Part shown: one piece after another, positions 1-8,841 of the stretch
Layout of the letters: each line of letters opens with the position of its first letter
Position numbering within the stretch: the stretch's first letter is position 1
Assembly: GCA_014534235.1 (NCBI GenBank)
Contig: JACVRW010000013.1
Span: 1 to 42,874 of the forward strand
DNA from: Thermoleophilaceae bacterium
GTDB lineage: Bacteria; Actinomycetota; Thermoleophilia; Solirubrobacterales; Thermoleophilaceae
Direction: 5' to 3'
DNA length: 42,874 nucleotides
Notes under the pieces: model-generated
What the model was told of the DNA's origin: nothing
Seen by the model: the letters and a program-made list of their open reading frames with translations, nothing else
Database searches by the model: none
Program-made: the position numbers and the translations under genes

Positions 1-1
1 C

Positions 2-334
2 TGCTGCGGGGAGCGGAAGGTGGCCGCGCTCGAACGAGCGCTCGTGGCTGTCGACGCATGGATCACGGGCATCCGCCGCGAGCAGTCACCGACTCGGGGC
101 GAGGCGCCGAAGCTCGACTGGGACGTCGCTCGCCGGGTATGGAAGTTCAATCCCCTGGCGGACTGGCGTGCCGACGAGGTCTGGCGCTACGTGTACGAGA
201 ACGACCTTCCATACCACGCCCTCCACGACGACGGCTACGATTCCATCGGCTGCGCTCCCTGCACCGTCCCGGGGAACGGACGCGAAGGACGTTGGGCGGG
301 GCAGGCGAAAACCGAGTGCGGGCTGCACGTATGA
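2..334 (+). CDS. cysH: Adenylyl-sulfate (APS) reductase, C-terminal part
   Basis: Reduces activated sulfate (APS) to sulfite with thioredoxin in assimilatory sulfate reduction. The frame is open from the window edge, so the N-terminal half is missing. The first visible residues read CCGERKV, and about 80 residues later comes CAPC. This CC...CxxC pattern marks the [4Fe-4S] enzymes of the APS reductase type rather than the cluster-free PAPS reductases. The end, KTECGLHV, carries the conserved ECGLH catalytic-cysteine motif. The TGA stop overlaps the ATG of cysD (ATGA), so the two are probably translationally coupled. Seen: motifs and frame. Known: cluster ligation by this Cys pattern. Family assignment is secure; APS rather than PAPS specificity is inferred from the cysteines. 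Confidence 0.93.
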   Translation, partial: CCGERKVAALERALVAVDAWITGIRREQSPTRGEAPKLDWDVARRVWKFNPLADWRADEVWRYVYENDLPYHALHDDGYDSIGCAPCTVPGNGREGRWAGQAKTECGLHV

Positions 335-1278
335 GCATCACCGTGCGCCCGCATGTGGTGCGCGGCGGAGAGATGAGCTACGAGATCCCACACCTGCGGG
401 CCCTCGAGGCCGAAGCGATCCACGTGATCCGCGAGGTCGCGGCCGAGCTCGAGCGTGGAGTCGTGCTCTTCTCGGGCGGCAAGGACTCGGCCGTCGTGCT
501 GCACCTGGCGCGCAAGGCGTTCTGGCCGGCTGCGCTCCCGTTCCCGGTGATGCACGTGGACACCGGTCACAACTTCCCCGAGGTGATCGCCTACCGCGAC
601 CGCATGGTGGCCGAGATCGGGGCACGGCTGATCGTGGCATCCGTGCAGGAGTCGATCGACAACGGACGCGTCGTGGAGGACGGCGGGCCGCGCTCTTCGC
701 GAAACCGCCTGCAATCGGTCACGCTGCTCGACGCGATCGAGAAGCACGGCTTCAAGGCCGCGTTCGGGGGCGCCCGCCGCGACGAGGAACGCGCCCGCGC
801 GAAGGAGCGCATCCTCTCCTTCCGTGACGACTTCGGGCAGTGGGACCCTAAACGTCAGAGGCCCGAGCTGTGGAACATCTACAACGGCTTCATAAAGCCC
901 GGCGAGCACGTGCGGGTCTTTCCGCTCTCGAACTGGACTGAGCTCGACGTCTGGCAGTACGTCCGCGAGGAGGGCATCGAGCTGCCGTCGATCTACTTCG
1001 CCCATCGCCGCGAGGTGTTCCAGCGTGACGGGATGCTCTACGCCACCTCCGAGTTCGTCGAGCTCCTCGACGGTGAGGAGCCGTTCGAGGAGTCCGTGCG
1101 CTTCCGGACCGTCGGCGACATGAGCTGCACCGGCGCGATCCGCTCGACCGCGGCGACGCTCGAGGACGTGGTCGCGGAGATCGCCGCCACACGCATCACC
1201 GAACGCGGCGAGACCCGCGCCGACGACCGAATCTCCGAGGCCGCCATGGAGGACCGCAAGAAGGAGGGCTACTTCTAG
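331..1278 (+). CDS. cysD: Sulfate adenylyltransferase subunit 2
   Basis: ATP sulfurylase small subunit; with CysN it makes APS from sulfate and ATP, the first step of sulfate activation. The PP-loop signature FSGGKDSAVVL is near residue 47, followed by HVDTGHNFPEV, FGGARRDEE and WNIYNGFIKPGEH; the protein ends in EDRKKEGYF, typical of the family. I chose the ATG at 331 because it overlaps the cysH stop. An ATG at 373 would give 301 residues, closer to the usual length of about 300, but the GGAG before it is only 2 bases away. It is followed directly by cysN with a 1-base overlap, so this is a cysHDN operon. Confidence 0.96.
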   Translation: MSITVRPHVVRGGEMSYEIPHLRALEAEAIHVIREVAAELERGVVLFSGGKDSAVVLHLARKAFWPAALPFPVMHVDTGHNFPEVIAYRDRMVAEIGARLIVASVQESIDNGRVVEDGGPRSSRNRLQSVTLLDAIEKHGFKAAFGGARRDEERARAKERILSFRDDFGQWDPKRQRPELWNIYNGFIKPGEHVRVFPLSNWTELDVWQYVREEGIELPSIYFAHRREVFQRDGMLYATSEFVELLDGEEPFEESVRFRTVGDMSCTGAIRSTAATLEDVVAEIAATRITERGETRADDRISEAAMEDRKKEGYF

Positions 1279-2570
1279 TGGCGACCACCGGCGCGGCGAC
1301 GAACGGTCGCCCGTCAGTCGGCCGCGCCGCGGAGCTCGTCCGCTTCGCCACCGCTGGTTCCGTCGACGACGGCAAGTCGACCCTGATCGGCCGCCTGCTC
1401 TACGACACGAAATCGATCTTCGAGGATCAGCTCGAGCACGTGGCGCGCACGTCTCTCCAGCGCGGCGATGGCTACGTAAACCTGGCCCTCCTCACGGACG
1501 GCCTCCGCGCGGAGCGCGAGCAGGGCATCACGATCGACGTGGCGTACCGGTACTTCCAGACGCCGCGGCGCAAGTTCATCATCGCGGACACGCCCGGGCA
1601 CCCGCAGTACACGCGGAACATGGTGACGGGCGCGTCCACCGCGGATCTCGCGCTGATCCTGATCGACGCGCGCAACGGGGTGGTCGAGCAGTCCCGTCGG
1701 CACGCCTTCATCGCCTCGCTGCTGCGGATCCCGCACCTGGTCGTGTGCGTGAACAAGATGGACCTGGTCGCCTTCGACCAGGAGGCCTTCGAGCGCATCT
1801 GCTCGCACTTCTCCGGCTGGGCCGCAAAGCTCGAGGTCACGGACGTCACGTTCATCCCGATCTCGGCCCTCCACGGCGACAACGTGGTGGAGCGCTCGGC
1901 GCGGATGCCGTGGTACGAGGGCTCCTCACTCCTCTACCACCTAGAGCACGTACACGTGGCGTCCGACCGCAACCTGGTGGACGCCCGCTTCCCCGTGCAG
2001 TGGGTGGTGCGGCCGATGTCGGACGAGTACCACGACTACCGCGGCTACGCCGGCCAGGTGGCCTCGGGTGTGTTCCGCGTCGGCGACGAGGTGGTGGTGC
2101 TGCCGTCCGGGATCGAGACGCGCATCGCGGGCATCGACACCTACGACGGCCCGCTCGAGGAGGCGTTTCCGCCGCTGTCCGTGAGTTTGCGGCTCGACGA
2201 CGACCTGGACGTCTCGCGCGGGGACATGATCGCCCGGCCCCAGAACCGGCCCATCGAGGCCCGCGACGTCGATGCGATGGTGTGCTGGATGTCCGAGCGA
2301 CCGCTCCAGCCGAGGGGGCGCTACCGGGTCAAGCACACCACCCGCACGGTGCTGGCCAAGGCCGACGAGCTGCGCTACCGGATCGATGTGAACACCCTCC
2401 ACCGCCACGAGGACGCCGACGGCCTGTCGCTGAACGAGATCGGGCGCCTGCGGCTGCGGCTGTCATCGCCGCTCTTCGTCGACGAGTACCGCCGAAACCG
2501 CACGACCGGCAGCTTCATCCTCATCGACGAGTCGACGAACGACACCGTCGGCGCGGGTATGGTCCTGTAG
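1278..2570 (+). CDS. cysN: Sulfate adenylyltransferase subunit 1 (GTPase)
   Basis: GTPase subunit that couples GTP hydrolysis to APS formation by CysD. EF-Tu-like GTP-binding motifs are visible in order: GSVDDGKSTLIGRLLYD (G1), DTPGHPQYTRNM (G3) and NKMDLV (G4), followed by beta-barrel domains. At 430 residues it lacks the C-terminal APS kinase (CysC) domain found in mycobacterial CysN/CysC fusions, which fits a pathway running through APS directly to the APS reductase upstream. The GTG start overlaps the cysD stop by one base. The TSUP permease follows 3 bases downstream. Confidence 0.96.
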   Translation: MATTGAATNGRPSVGRAAELVRFATAGSVDDGKSTLIGRLLYDTKSIFEDQLEHVARTSLQRGDGYVNLALLTDGLRAEREQGITIDVAYRYFQTPRRKFIIADTPGHPQYTRNMVTGASTADLALILIDARNGVVEQSRRHAFIASLLRIPHLVVCVNKMDLVAFDQEAFERICSHFSGWAAKLEVTDVTFIPISALHGDNVVERSARMPWYEGSSLLYHLEHVHVASDRNLVDARFPVQWVVRPMSDEYHDYRGYAGQVASGVFRVGDEVVVLPSGIETRIAGIDTYDGPLEEAFPPLSVSLRLDDDLDVSRGDMIARPQNRPIEARDVDAMVCWMSERPLQPRGRYRVKHTTRTVLAKADELRYRIDVNTLHRHEDADGLSLNEIGRLRLRLSSPLFVDEYRRNRTTGSFILIDESTNDTVGAGMVL

Positions 2571-2573
2571 GAA

Positions 2574-3545
2574 GTGGACGCGGCCATCATCGGCTTCGGC
2601 CTCGGCGTCGGCATCCTGGTCGGCATGACCGGCATCGGCGGCGGCTCGCTGATGACGCCGCTACTGATCCTCGTATTCGGCGTCAAGCCGATCACCGCCA
2701 TCGGGACGGACCTCGCGTACGCAGCGGTGACCAAGACCGTGGGCGGGTACAAGCACTGGCGCCAGAAGACCGTCGACTTGAAGCTTTCGACGTGGATGGC
2801 GCTCGGCTCGGTGCCGGCGGCCGTCGGCGGCGTCTATGCCCTCGACCTCCTTGAGCGGGCGACCGGACGTGACTTCGACGAGCTCCTGCTGACTCTCCTG
2901 GCCGGCGCGCTGCTGTTGACCGGCACCGCCACGCTGGTGCGGTCGTTCCTCAAGCGCTTTCACGAGCGCGAGCGCGGAACCGTGGCGATGGAGCGGCGGC
3001 ACAAGGTCGCCGCCGTCACGCTCGGCGTGTTCGTGGGCTTCGTGCTCGGGGTGACCTCCGCGGGCAGTGGCGCGCTGATCGCGGTCGGGCTGATCCTGCT
3101 GTTCCGCCTGGTGCCTACCCGCGTCGTCGGCACGGACGTCTTCCACGCGGCGATCCTGCTCTGGGCAGCGGCGGCCGCGCACGTCGTGGCCGGCAACGTG
3201 GACTTCGCGCTCGCGGCGAACATCCTGCTCGGCTCGGTTCCCGGCGTATGGATGGGGAGCCACTGGTCGATTCGCGTGCATCCCGCCGTGCTGAGGACGA
3301 CCCTGGCCGTGGTCCTGATTGGCGCCGGCATGGCGCTGCTCGGCAAGGCCGGTCTCGGAATCCCGCCTCTCGCCCTGGTCCCGTTCCCCCTCGGCGTGAT
3401 CGTCTTGCTGGTGGTGACGATCATTCACGAGCGGCGCGCCCGGCTGCGGGGGGCGGCACCCGCGTCGCAGCGCCGCGACGTCGCAGCGGGCGCGGCCTCG
3501 GCGCGGGCCGCCGGTGCCCGGGCGGCCGAGGTCAGCCGGCCCTGA
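2574..3545 (+). CDS. TauE/SafE (TSUP) family permease, probable sulfate transporter
   Basis: A 323-residue multi-spanning membrane protein with two related halves: GLGVGILVGMTGIGGGSL near the N-terminus and GVFVGFVLGVTSAGSGAL near residue 150. This repeated GxxxGxxGxGGG-type motif defines the 4-toluene sulfonate uptake permease family (TauE/SafE). It starts with GTG 3 bases after cysN and so belongs to the sulfur operon. TSUP proteins move sulfite, sulfate or sulfonates, and one in a comparable corynebacterial cysteine operon (CysZ) is a proposed sulfate permease. Uptake of sulfate is therefore the likely job, inferred from position. The C-terminal 40 residues are Ala/Arg-rich and probably cytoplasmic. 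Confidence 0.85.
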   Translation: MDAAIIGFGLGVGILVGMTGIGGGSLMTPLLILVFGVKPITAIGTDLAYAAVTKTVGGYKHWRQKTVDLKLSTWMALGSVPAAVGGVYALDLLERATGRDFDELLLTLLAGALLLTGTATLVRSFLKRFHERERGTVAMERRHKVAAVTLGVFVGFVLGVTSAGSGALIAVGLILLFRLVPTRVVGTDVFHAAILLWAAAAAHVVAGNVDFALAANILLGSVPGVWMGSHWSIRVHPAVLRTTLAVVLIGAGMALLGKAGLGIPPLALVPFPLGVIVLLVVTIIHERRARLRGAAPASQRRDVAAGAASARAAGARAAEVSRP

Positions 3546-3705
3546 CGCGGGTCAGGGCCAGCGGTGCGCAGCCCGCAGCCGAGCTCCGCTCCAGCCGGTT
3601 CGGTCCTCAGGAGTCCCGACGGCGGGCGGGTGAGCGACGGAGCGTTGCGGTCTGGCCGTCCCAGCGCCGACGCGCTCGGTCGGACCCCCTAGCCTTTCCG
3701 GCGCC

Positions 3706-4728
3706 ATGATGGTTGTGATGACGCCGGATGCCACGCCGGCGCAGATCGAGGCGGTCGTCGAGCGGCTGGAGGCCGCCGGCGTGCACGCGAAGGTCATGCC
3801 GGGCGAGCTCACTACGGCGATCGGCGCGATCGGCGATCCCGAGGGCGTGCGCGAGATGGGTCTCGAGGGGCTACCGGGCGTGGATCAGGTGATCCCGATC
3901 AGCCGCCCCTACAAGCTCGCCTCCAGCGAGCTGTCGCACCACGAGCCGACGACCTTCGAGGTCGACGGACGGCGCGTCGGCGGCGGCGAGACGTTCTGCC
4001 TGATCGCCGGGCCGTGCACCGTCGAGTCGGCCGAGCAGACGCGGGAGGTCGCCCGGGTGGTCGCGGCGGCCGGCGCCTCGATGCTGCGGGGCGGCGCGTT
4101 CAAGCCGCGCACGTCCCCGTTCTCGTTCCAGGGTCTCGGCCTCGAGGGGCTCGAGATCCTTGCCGACGTGCGCGCGGAGACGGGGCTGCCGGTCGTGAGC
4201 GAGATGACCTCGGCCAGCGTGGCCGACCGCTTCGCGGACGCTGTGGACGTCATCCAGGTGGGCGCGCGCAACATGCAGAACTACGGGCTCCTCGAGGTCG
4301 TCGGCAAGCTCGACAAGCCGGTACTGCTGAAGCGGGGGCTGTCCTCGACCCTCGACGAACTCCTCATGGCGGCCGATTACGTCCTCAAGGAGGGCAACGA
4401 GCGGGTCATCCTCTGCGAGCGCGGGATCCGCACTTTCGACACCGCGATGCGCTTCACGCTCGACGTCGGCGCGGTGCCCTGGCTGAAGCTGCACACGCAC
4501 CTGCCGGTGATCGTCGACCCCTCTCACGCGTCAGGCGACCGCCGGCTCGTGGGCCCGCTCTCGCGGGCGGCCGCCGCGGCCGGCGCCGACGGGATCATCG
4601 TCGAGGTGCACCCCGACCCCGAGGTGGCGCTCTGCGACGGCCCGCAGCAGCTCTTCGCGGCGGACTTCGAGGGCTTCGCCCGTGAGGTAGAGGCACACGC
4701 CGGGCTGCTGGGCCGCCGGCTGGCGTAG
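3706..4728 (+). CDS. aroF: 3-deoxy-7-phosphoheptulonate (DAHP) synthase
   Basis: Condenses PEP and erythrose 4-phosphate, the first step of the shikimate pathway. The 340-residue protein has the type I-beta layout: an N-terminal ferredoxin-like/ACT-like domain (about residues 1-70, starting [18 protein letters not shown]) and a TIM barrel carrying [43 protein letters not shown] and DPSHASGDR. In characterised enzymes of this type the N-terminal domain mediates feedback control by aromatic amino acids; that is known, not seen here. Two ATG codons are adjacent and no clear ribosome binding site precedes them, so a leaderless mRNA is possible. The 160 bp upstream holds no gene. Confidence 0.95.
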   Translation: MMVVMTPDATPAQIEAVVERLEAAGVHAKVMPGELTTAIGAIGDPEGVREMGLEGLPGVDQVIPISRPYKLASSELSHHEPTTFEVDGRRVGGGETFCLIAGPCTVESAEQTREVARVVAAAGASMLRGGAFKPRTSPFSFQGLGLEGLEILADVRAETGLPVVSEMTSASVADRFADAVDVIQVGARNMQNYGLLEVVGKLDKPVLLKRGLSSTLDELLMAADYVLKEGNERVILCERGIRTFDTAMRFTLDVGAVPWLKLHTHLPVIVDPSHASGDRRLVGPLSRAAAAAGADGIIVEVHPDPEVALCDGPQQLFAADFEGFAREVEAHAGLLGRRLA

Positions 4729-4762
4729 GCAGGGGCGAATCCGCCCCGGCCTGGCACTTCAA

Positions 4763-4811
4763 CGGGTGTCAGGAGAAATGGGGCCTATAGAACGAAAAGT
4801 CCTGACACCCG
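4763..4811. repeat. Perfect 12-bp inverted repeat, REP/MITE-like
   Basis: CGGGTGTCAGGA at 4763-4774 is the exact reverse complement of TCCTGACACCCG at 4800-4811. The arms are separated by 25 bases that are more AT-rich than the surroundings (they include GAAAT and GAACGAAAAG). The element covers the annotated 5' end of the AbiEi/DUF559 gene. The arms are long and perfect and do not serve codon preference, so it looks like an extragenic palindromic element rather than coding sequence. I saw no second copy in this window. Confidence 0.7.
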
Positions 4812-5689
4812 GGCAGGCCGACGCCTTCATCGTGGCGGCGGCGCGGCACCGGGTCGTCGCCCGGCGGGAGCTGATCGCCGCCGGCGTGGGAAGCGAGGCG
4901 ATCCGTCACCGGCTCGCAAACCACCGCCTGTTTCGCCAGTACCGGGGCGTCTACTCGGTCGGGACGCCGGATCTGGACCGCTTTGGCCGCTGGCTCGCGG
5001 CCGTATTGGCGTGCGGCTACAAAGCGGTGCTAAGCCACCGGTCTGCGGCGGCGCTCTGGGGTCTGATGCGTCCGGTGGCGGGCGCGGTCGACGTCACCGT
5101 TCCAGGTCGCTCGAGCTGCCGACGGGTGGGCATCCGGGTGCACGCCACGCGGTCGCTGCCGGCCGCCGAGGTCAGACGCACGCGAGGAATCCCGTGCACC
5201 AGCGTCGAGCGCACGCTGATCGACATGGCGAGCGGACCCGCGGCCGACGTCGAGCGAGCTGTGGAGCAGGCATTCGCGCTCCGTCTGCTGGGGCGGACCC
5301 GCTTTGCGGACGCGCTCGGCCGGGCGGACGGCCGGGCGGGCGTCCGGAGTCTCCGCCGTCTGTTTGGGCGCCTGCTGGAAGAGCTACCGCTCACCCGTAG
5401 CGAGCTCGAGCGCCGCTTCCTGAAGCTCGTGGCCGGTGCAGGGCTCGCCGCGCCGCGGGTGAACCGTCACAGCGCAGAACACCGCGTCGACTTCGCATGG
5501 CCTGAGAGCTTGCTCATCGTGGAGACGGACGGCCGTGCCACCCACGACAACCCCTATGCCTTCCACCAAGACCGGGCTCGGGACCTCGACCTAGAGCTCG
5601 CGGACTGGCACGTGATCCGGCTCACCTGGTGGCAGGTGATCGAGCAGCCGGAGCGCGTGCTCACCCTGCTGCGAGCTCGCATACTGTGA
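4766..5689 (+). CDS. AbiEi-like antitoxin-domain protein with DUF559 nuclease-like C-terminus
   Basis: About 307 residues. The N-terminal part (RHRVVARRELIAAGVGSEAIRHRL...YRGVYSVG, quoted in pieces) is the winged-helix AbiEi antitoxin_4-like domain. The middle is a SHRSAAALWGL plus TSVERTLIDMA region. The C-terminal part (SELERRF, then VDFAWPESLLIVETDG, then WHVIRLTWWQVI) resembles the Vsr-like DUF559 fold with possible catalytic acidic residues. Such proteins are abundant as stand-alone genes in high-GC actinobacteria; no AbiEii toxin gene is adjacent, so a toxin-antitoxin role is unproven. The start is uncertain: GTG 4766 and ATG 4778 (AGGAG only 2 bases before it) both lie in the inverted repeat, while GTG 4832 lies beyond it and would still keep the whole domain. 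P450 follows 3 bases downstream. Confidence 0.8.
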   Translation: MSGEMGPIERKVLTPGQADAFIVAAARHRVVARRELIAAGVGSEAIRHRLANHRLFRQYRGVYSVGTPDLDRFGRWLAAVLACGYKAVLSHRSAAALWGLMRPVAGAVDVTVPGRSSCRRVGIRVHATRSLPAAEVRRTRGIPCTSVERTLIDMASGPAADVERAVEQAFALRLLGRTRFADALGRADGRAGVRSLRRLFGRLLEELPLTRSELERRFLKLVAGAGLAAPRVNRHSAEHRVDFAWPESLLIVETDGRATHDNPYAFHQDRARDLDLELADWHVIRLTWWQVIEQPERVLTLLRARIL

Positions 5690-5692
5690 GGC

Positions 5693-7066
5693 GTGACTGC
5701 GGTCGCTCCCTCCGTCCCGCCCGGTCCGGCCGCGCCCCGCGTTCTGCAGACGATGCGCTGGCTCGCCCGCCCGGCCGCGATGCTCGAGGCCAGCGCCCGC
5801 CGCTACGGGGACATGTTCACGCTGCGGATCACGCACGAGGGCATCTGGGTGTTCGTCACGCACCCCGATGCGGTCAGGCAGGTCTTCAAGGGCGACCCGC
5901 GGGTCTTCCACGCCGGCGAGGCCAACGTCGTGCTGCTCCCGGTGCTCGGACGTCAGTCGCTCCTGCTCCTCGACGAGCAGGAGCACATGGCCCAGCGCCG
6001 GCTGGTGCTGCCCCCGTTCCATGGCGACCGCCTGCGTCGCTATGAGCAGGTGATGGCGGAGGTCGCGGCCCGCGAGATCGAGCGTTGGCCGCTCGGTGTC
6101 CCGTTCGCGACCTGGCCGACGATGCAAAGCATCACGCTCGAGGTGATCGTCCGAACCGTCTTCGGCGTCCAGGAGCGCGAGCGCCTGCGGCGCATATCTG
6201 ACGCGCTGCGAAACCTGCTCGCATGGAGCACCGACCCGCGGCGGATCGGCATACTCGCGGCGCTCGGGCCGCGACGGGTCGCCGAGACGAAGATGTTCCG
6301 TCGCGTCCGCGGCCCGGCGGACGCCCTGCTCCACGAGGAGATCAGCCGCCGCCGGGCCGATGTTGACCGCGAGGGCGGCGATGACGTGCTCTCGCTCCTG
6401 CTGGAGGCGCGCCATGAGGACGGCAGCGCCATGTCGGACCGGGAGCTTCGCGACGAGCTCATGACCCTGCTCGTCGCGGGCCACGAGACCACCGCCACCG
6501 CGCTCGCTTGGGCACTCGAGGCGCTCGTGCGCCATCCCGCCGCGCTGGCACGGCTCCGCGGCGCGGTGCTCGCCGGCGACGACGCCTACCTCGACGCGGT
6601 GATCAAGGAGACGCTCCGCCTGCGGCCGGTGGTCGCGGTGGTGCTGCGGCGGCTGACCGAGCCGACGGAGATCGGCGGTCGCCTGCTCCCGGCGGGCACG
6701 AACGTCGCGCCGTGCATATACCTCCTCCACCGCCGACCGGACGTCTACCCGGCGCCGCGAGCGTTCCGGCCGGAGCGCTTCCTCGAGCGCCCGGCGGGGA
6801 CCTACACGTGGATCCCATTCGGCGGTGGCGTGCGCCGCTGCCTTGGGGCGAGCTTCGCGCAGCTCGAGATGAAGGCCGTGCTGCGCGAGGTGATCTCGCG
6901 GTTCGAGCTGGGCGTGGGCTCGCGGAGGCCAGAGCGGCGCGTGCGCCGCGCGATCGTGTTCGCGCCCTCGCGTGGCGGCGAGATCGTCGCCCTGCGCCGG
7001 CACGGCGTGGCCGCTCCCTCGCGGCGGCCGCTCGACGGCCGAGCGCTGCTTGCCGGCAGCGGGTAA
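5693..7066 (+). CDS. Cytochrome P450
   Basis: Heme-thiolate monooxygenase of 457 residues. Canonical motifs are present in order: the I-helix AGHETTATALAW near residue 262, the K-helix KETLRLRP (ExxR) near 305, and the heme-binding loop FGGGVRRCLG near 376 with the axial cysteine at about 383. The chain has no N-terminal membrane anchor, so it is probably soluble, using a ferredoxin and reductase encoded elsewhere. Substrate cannot be told from sequence alone. The GTG start lies 3 bases after the AbiEi-like gene; the carboxylase gene starts 17 bases further on, so co-transcription is possible. The minus-strand frame over this gene is a shadow. Confidence 0.95.
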   Translation: MTAVAPSVPPGPAAPRVLQTMRWLARPAAMLEASARRYGDMFTLRITHEGIWVFVTHPDAVRQVFKGDPRVFHAGEANVVLLPVLGRQSLLLLDEQEHMAQRRLVLPPFHGDRLRRYEQVMAEVAAREIERWPLGVPFATWPTMQSITLEVIVRTVFGVQERERLRRISDALRNLLAWSTDPRRIGILAALGPRRVAETKMFRRVRGPADALLHEEISRRRADVDREGGDDVLSLLLEARHEDGSAMSDRELRDELMTLLVAGHETTATALAWALEALVRHPAALARLRGAVLAGDDAYLDAVIKETLRLRPVVAVVLRRLTEPTEIGGRLLPAGTNVAPCIYLLHRRPDVYPAPRAFRPERFLERPAGTYTWIPFGGGVRRCLGASFAQLEMKAVLREVISRFELGVGSRRPERRVRRAIVFAPSRGGEIVALRRHGVAAPSRRPLDGRALLAGSG

Positions 7067-7083
7067 TAACCTCACGCCCCGCA

Positions 7084-8841
7084 ATGTTCGAGAAGGTCCT
7101 CGTCGCCAATCGGGGCGAGATAGCGATCCGGGTGATGCGCACGCTCGAGGAGCTCGGGATCGGCACCGTCGCCGTCTACTCGGAGCCCGATCGCGACGCC
7201 CCGCATGTCCGCCGCGCCGACGACGCCTACCTGCTCGGCGCCGGCCCGGCCACGGAGAGCTATCTGGTCGTCGAGAAGATCCTCGAGGTCGCGGAGCGGT
7301 CGGGGGCACAGGCGATCCACCCGGGCTACGGCTTCCTTGCCGAGAATGCCGCGTTCGCGCGAGCTTGCGGCGAGGCCGGGATCACCTTCATCGGCCCCCC
7401 GGCCAGCGCGATAGAGGCGATGGGGTCGAAGACGCGGGCGCGCGAAATCATGCGCGAGGCGGGTGTGCCGATCGTGCCCGGCACGACCGACCTGGTCGCG
7501 AGCGTAGATGACGCCCGCCGGATCATCGGCGAGTCGATTGGCTACCCGGTGGCGATCAAGGCCGCCGGCGGGGGCGGCGGCAAGGGCTTCCGGGTGGCGG
7601 AGTCGGAGGACCAGCTCGAGAAGGCGTTCGAGGGCGCCGCGCGGGAGGGAGAGAAGTTTTTCTCGGACTCCACCGTCTACCTCGAGCGCTACCTGCCGGA
7701 CCCGCGCCACGTCGAGGTGCAGGTGCTGGCCGACCGGCACGGCAGCGTGGTCCACCTGTTCGAACGCGACTGCTCGGTGCAACGCCGGCACCAGAAGCTG
7801 ATCGAGGAGAGCCCCGCCCCGGCGGTCGACCCGGAGCTGCGCGAGCGCATCGGGACGATCGGGGTGGACGCCGCGCGCGCCGTTGGCTACCGCTCCGCGG
7901 GAACCGTTGAGGGCCTGCTCCAGGACGACGAGTACTTCTTCCTCGAGATGAACACGCGCGTCCAGGTGGAGCATTGCGTGACCGAGATGGTCACCGGCAT
8001 CGACATCGTCCGTGAGCAGATCAAGATCGCGGCCGGCGAGCAGCTCTCCTTCGGCCAGGAGGACGTGGTGATCCGCGGCCACGCGATCGAGTGCAGGATC
8101 AACGCCGAGGACGCCGCGAAGAACTTCGCGCCCGCGCCGGGCCGGATCGGCTCCTACCGGGAGCCCGCCGGACCGTTCGTGCGCGTGGACTCCGGCGTCG
8201 AGGAGGGCTACGAGGTCCTGCCGCTGTACGACCCGATGATCGCGAAGCTGATCGTCTGGGACGTGGACCGCCGGGCGTCGACCCGGCGGATGCTGCGCGC
8301 GCTCGGCGAGTACGAGATCGAGGGGGTGAAGACGCTCATCCCGTTCCACCGGTCGCTGCTCGCTACCGAGCAGTGGGCGCGCGGCGAGACCTGTCGGGAC
8401 CTGGTCGAGGACAGGGAGTGGCTGAGCCGACTCGCGTTCCCGCCGCGCCCGAAGCCCGCCGAGCGCGAGGACCATAAGGTCGAACACGAGTACGCCGTCG
8501 AGGTGTCGGGGCGGAGGTTCGACGTGAAGGTGATCGGCTCGCCGCCCGCCGCAACACCGAACGGCGCCGCCCCTACGGTCCGCCAGGCGCCGCGGCGCGA
8601 GCGCAAGAGCGGCGGTGGCGGCGGCGCACCGGGCGAGCTGGTCTCCCCGATTCAGGGCACCGTGCTCAGGGTGGCCGTCGAGCAGGGCGCCCAGGTCGAC
8701 GAGGGCGCCCTCATCTGCGTGATCGAGGCGATGAAGATGGAGAACGAGATCATCGCCCCGGCCTCCGGGACCGTCGAGGAGCTCGGTGTCTCAGAGGGTG
8801 GCTCGGTCGCCACGGGCGACCGGATCGCGCTGATCAAGTAG
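7084..8841 (+). CDS. accA3: Acyl-CoA carboxylase alpha subunit (biotin carboxylase plus BCCP)
   Basis: 585 residues. The biotin carboxylase part starts FEKVLVANRGEIAIRVMRT and contains HPGYGFLAEN, the ATP-grasp loop KAAGGGGGKGFRV, FLEMNTRVQVEH and RINAEDAAKNFAPAPG. A linker follows, then a C-terminal biotinyl domain with the biotinylation motif EAMKMEN (Lys about residue 551). It carboxylates its own biotin with bicarbonate and ATP and passes the carboxyl group to a carboxyltransferase beta subunit to make malonyl- or methylmalonyl-CoA. The BC-BCCP fusion is the actinobacterial AccA3/AccA layout. No beta subunit lies nearby, so the partner is encoded elsewhere. The symbol is by family, not proven. 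Confidence 0.93.
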   Translation: MFEKVLVANRGEIAIRVMRTLEELGIGTVAVYSEPDRDAPHVRRADDAYLLGAGPATESYLVVEKILEVAERSGAQAIHPGYGFLAENAAFARACGEAGITFIGPPASAIEAMGSKTRAREIMREAGVPIVPGTTDLVASVDDARRIIGESIGYPVAIKAAGGGGGKGFRVAESEDQLEKAFEGAAREGEKFFSDSTVYLERYLPDPRHVEVQVLADRHGSVVHLFERDCSVQRRHQKLIEESPAPAVDPELRERIGTIGVDAARAVGYRSAGTVEGLLQDDEYFFLEMNTRVQVEHCVTEMVTGIDIVREQIKIAAGEQLSFGQEDVVIRGHAIECRINAEDAAKNFAPAPGRIGSYREPAGPFVRVDSGVEEGYEVLPLYDPMIAKLIVWDVDRRASTRRMLRALGEYEIEGVKTLIPFHRSLLATEQWARGETCRDLVEDREWLSRLAFPPRPKPAEREDHKVEHEYAVEVSGRRFDVKVIGSPPAATPNGAAPTVRQAPRRERKSGGGGGAPGELVSPIQGTVLRVAVEQGAQVDEGALICVIEAMKMENEIIAPASGTVEELGVSEGGSVATGDRIALIK

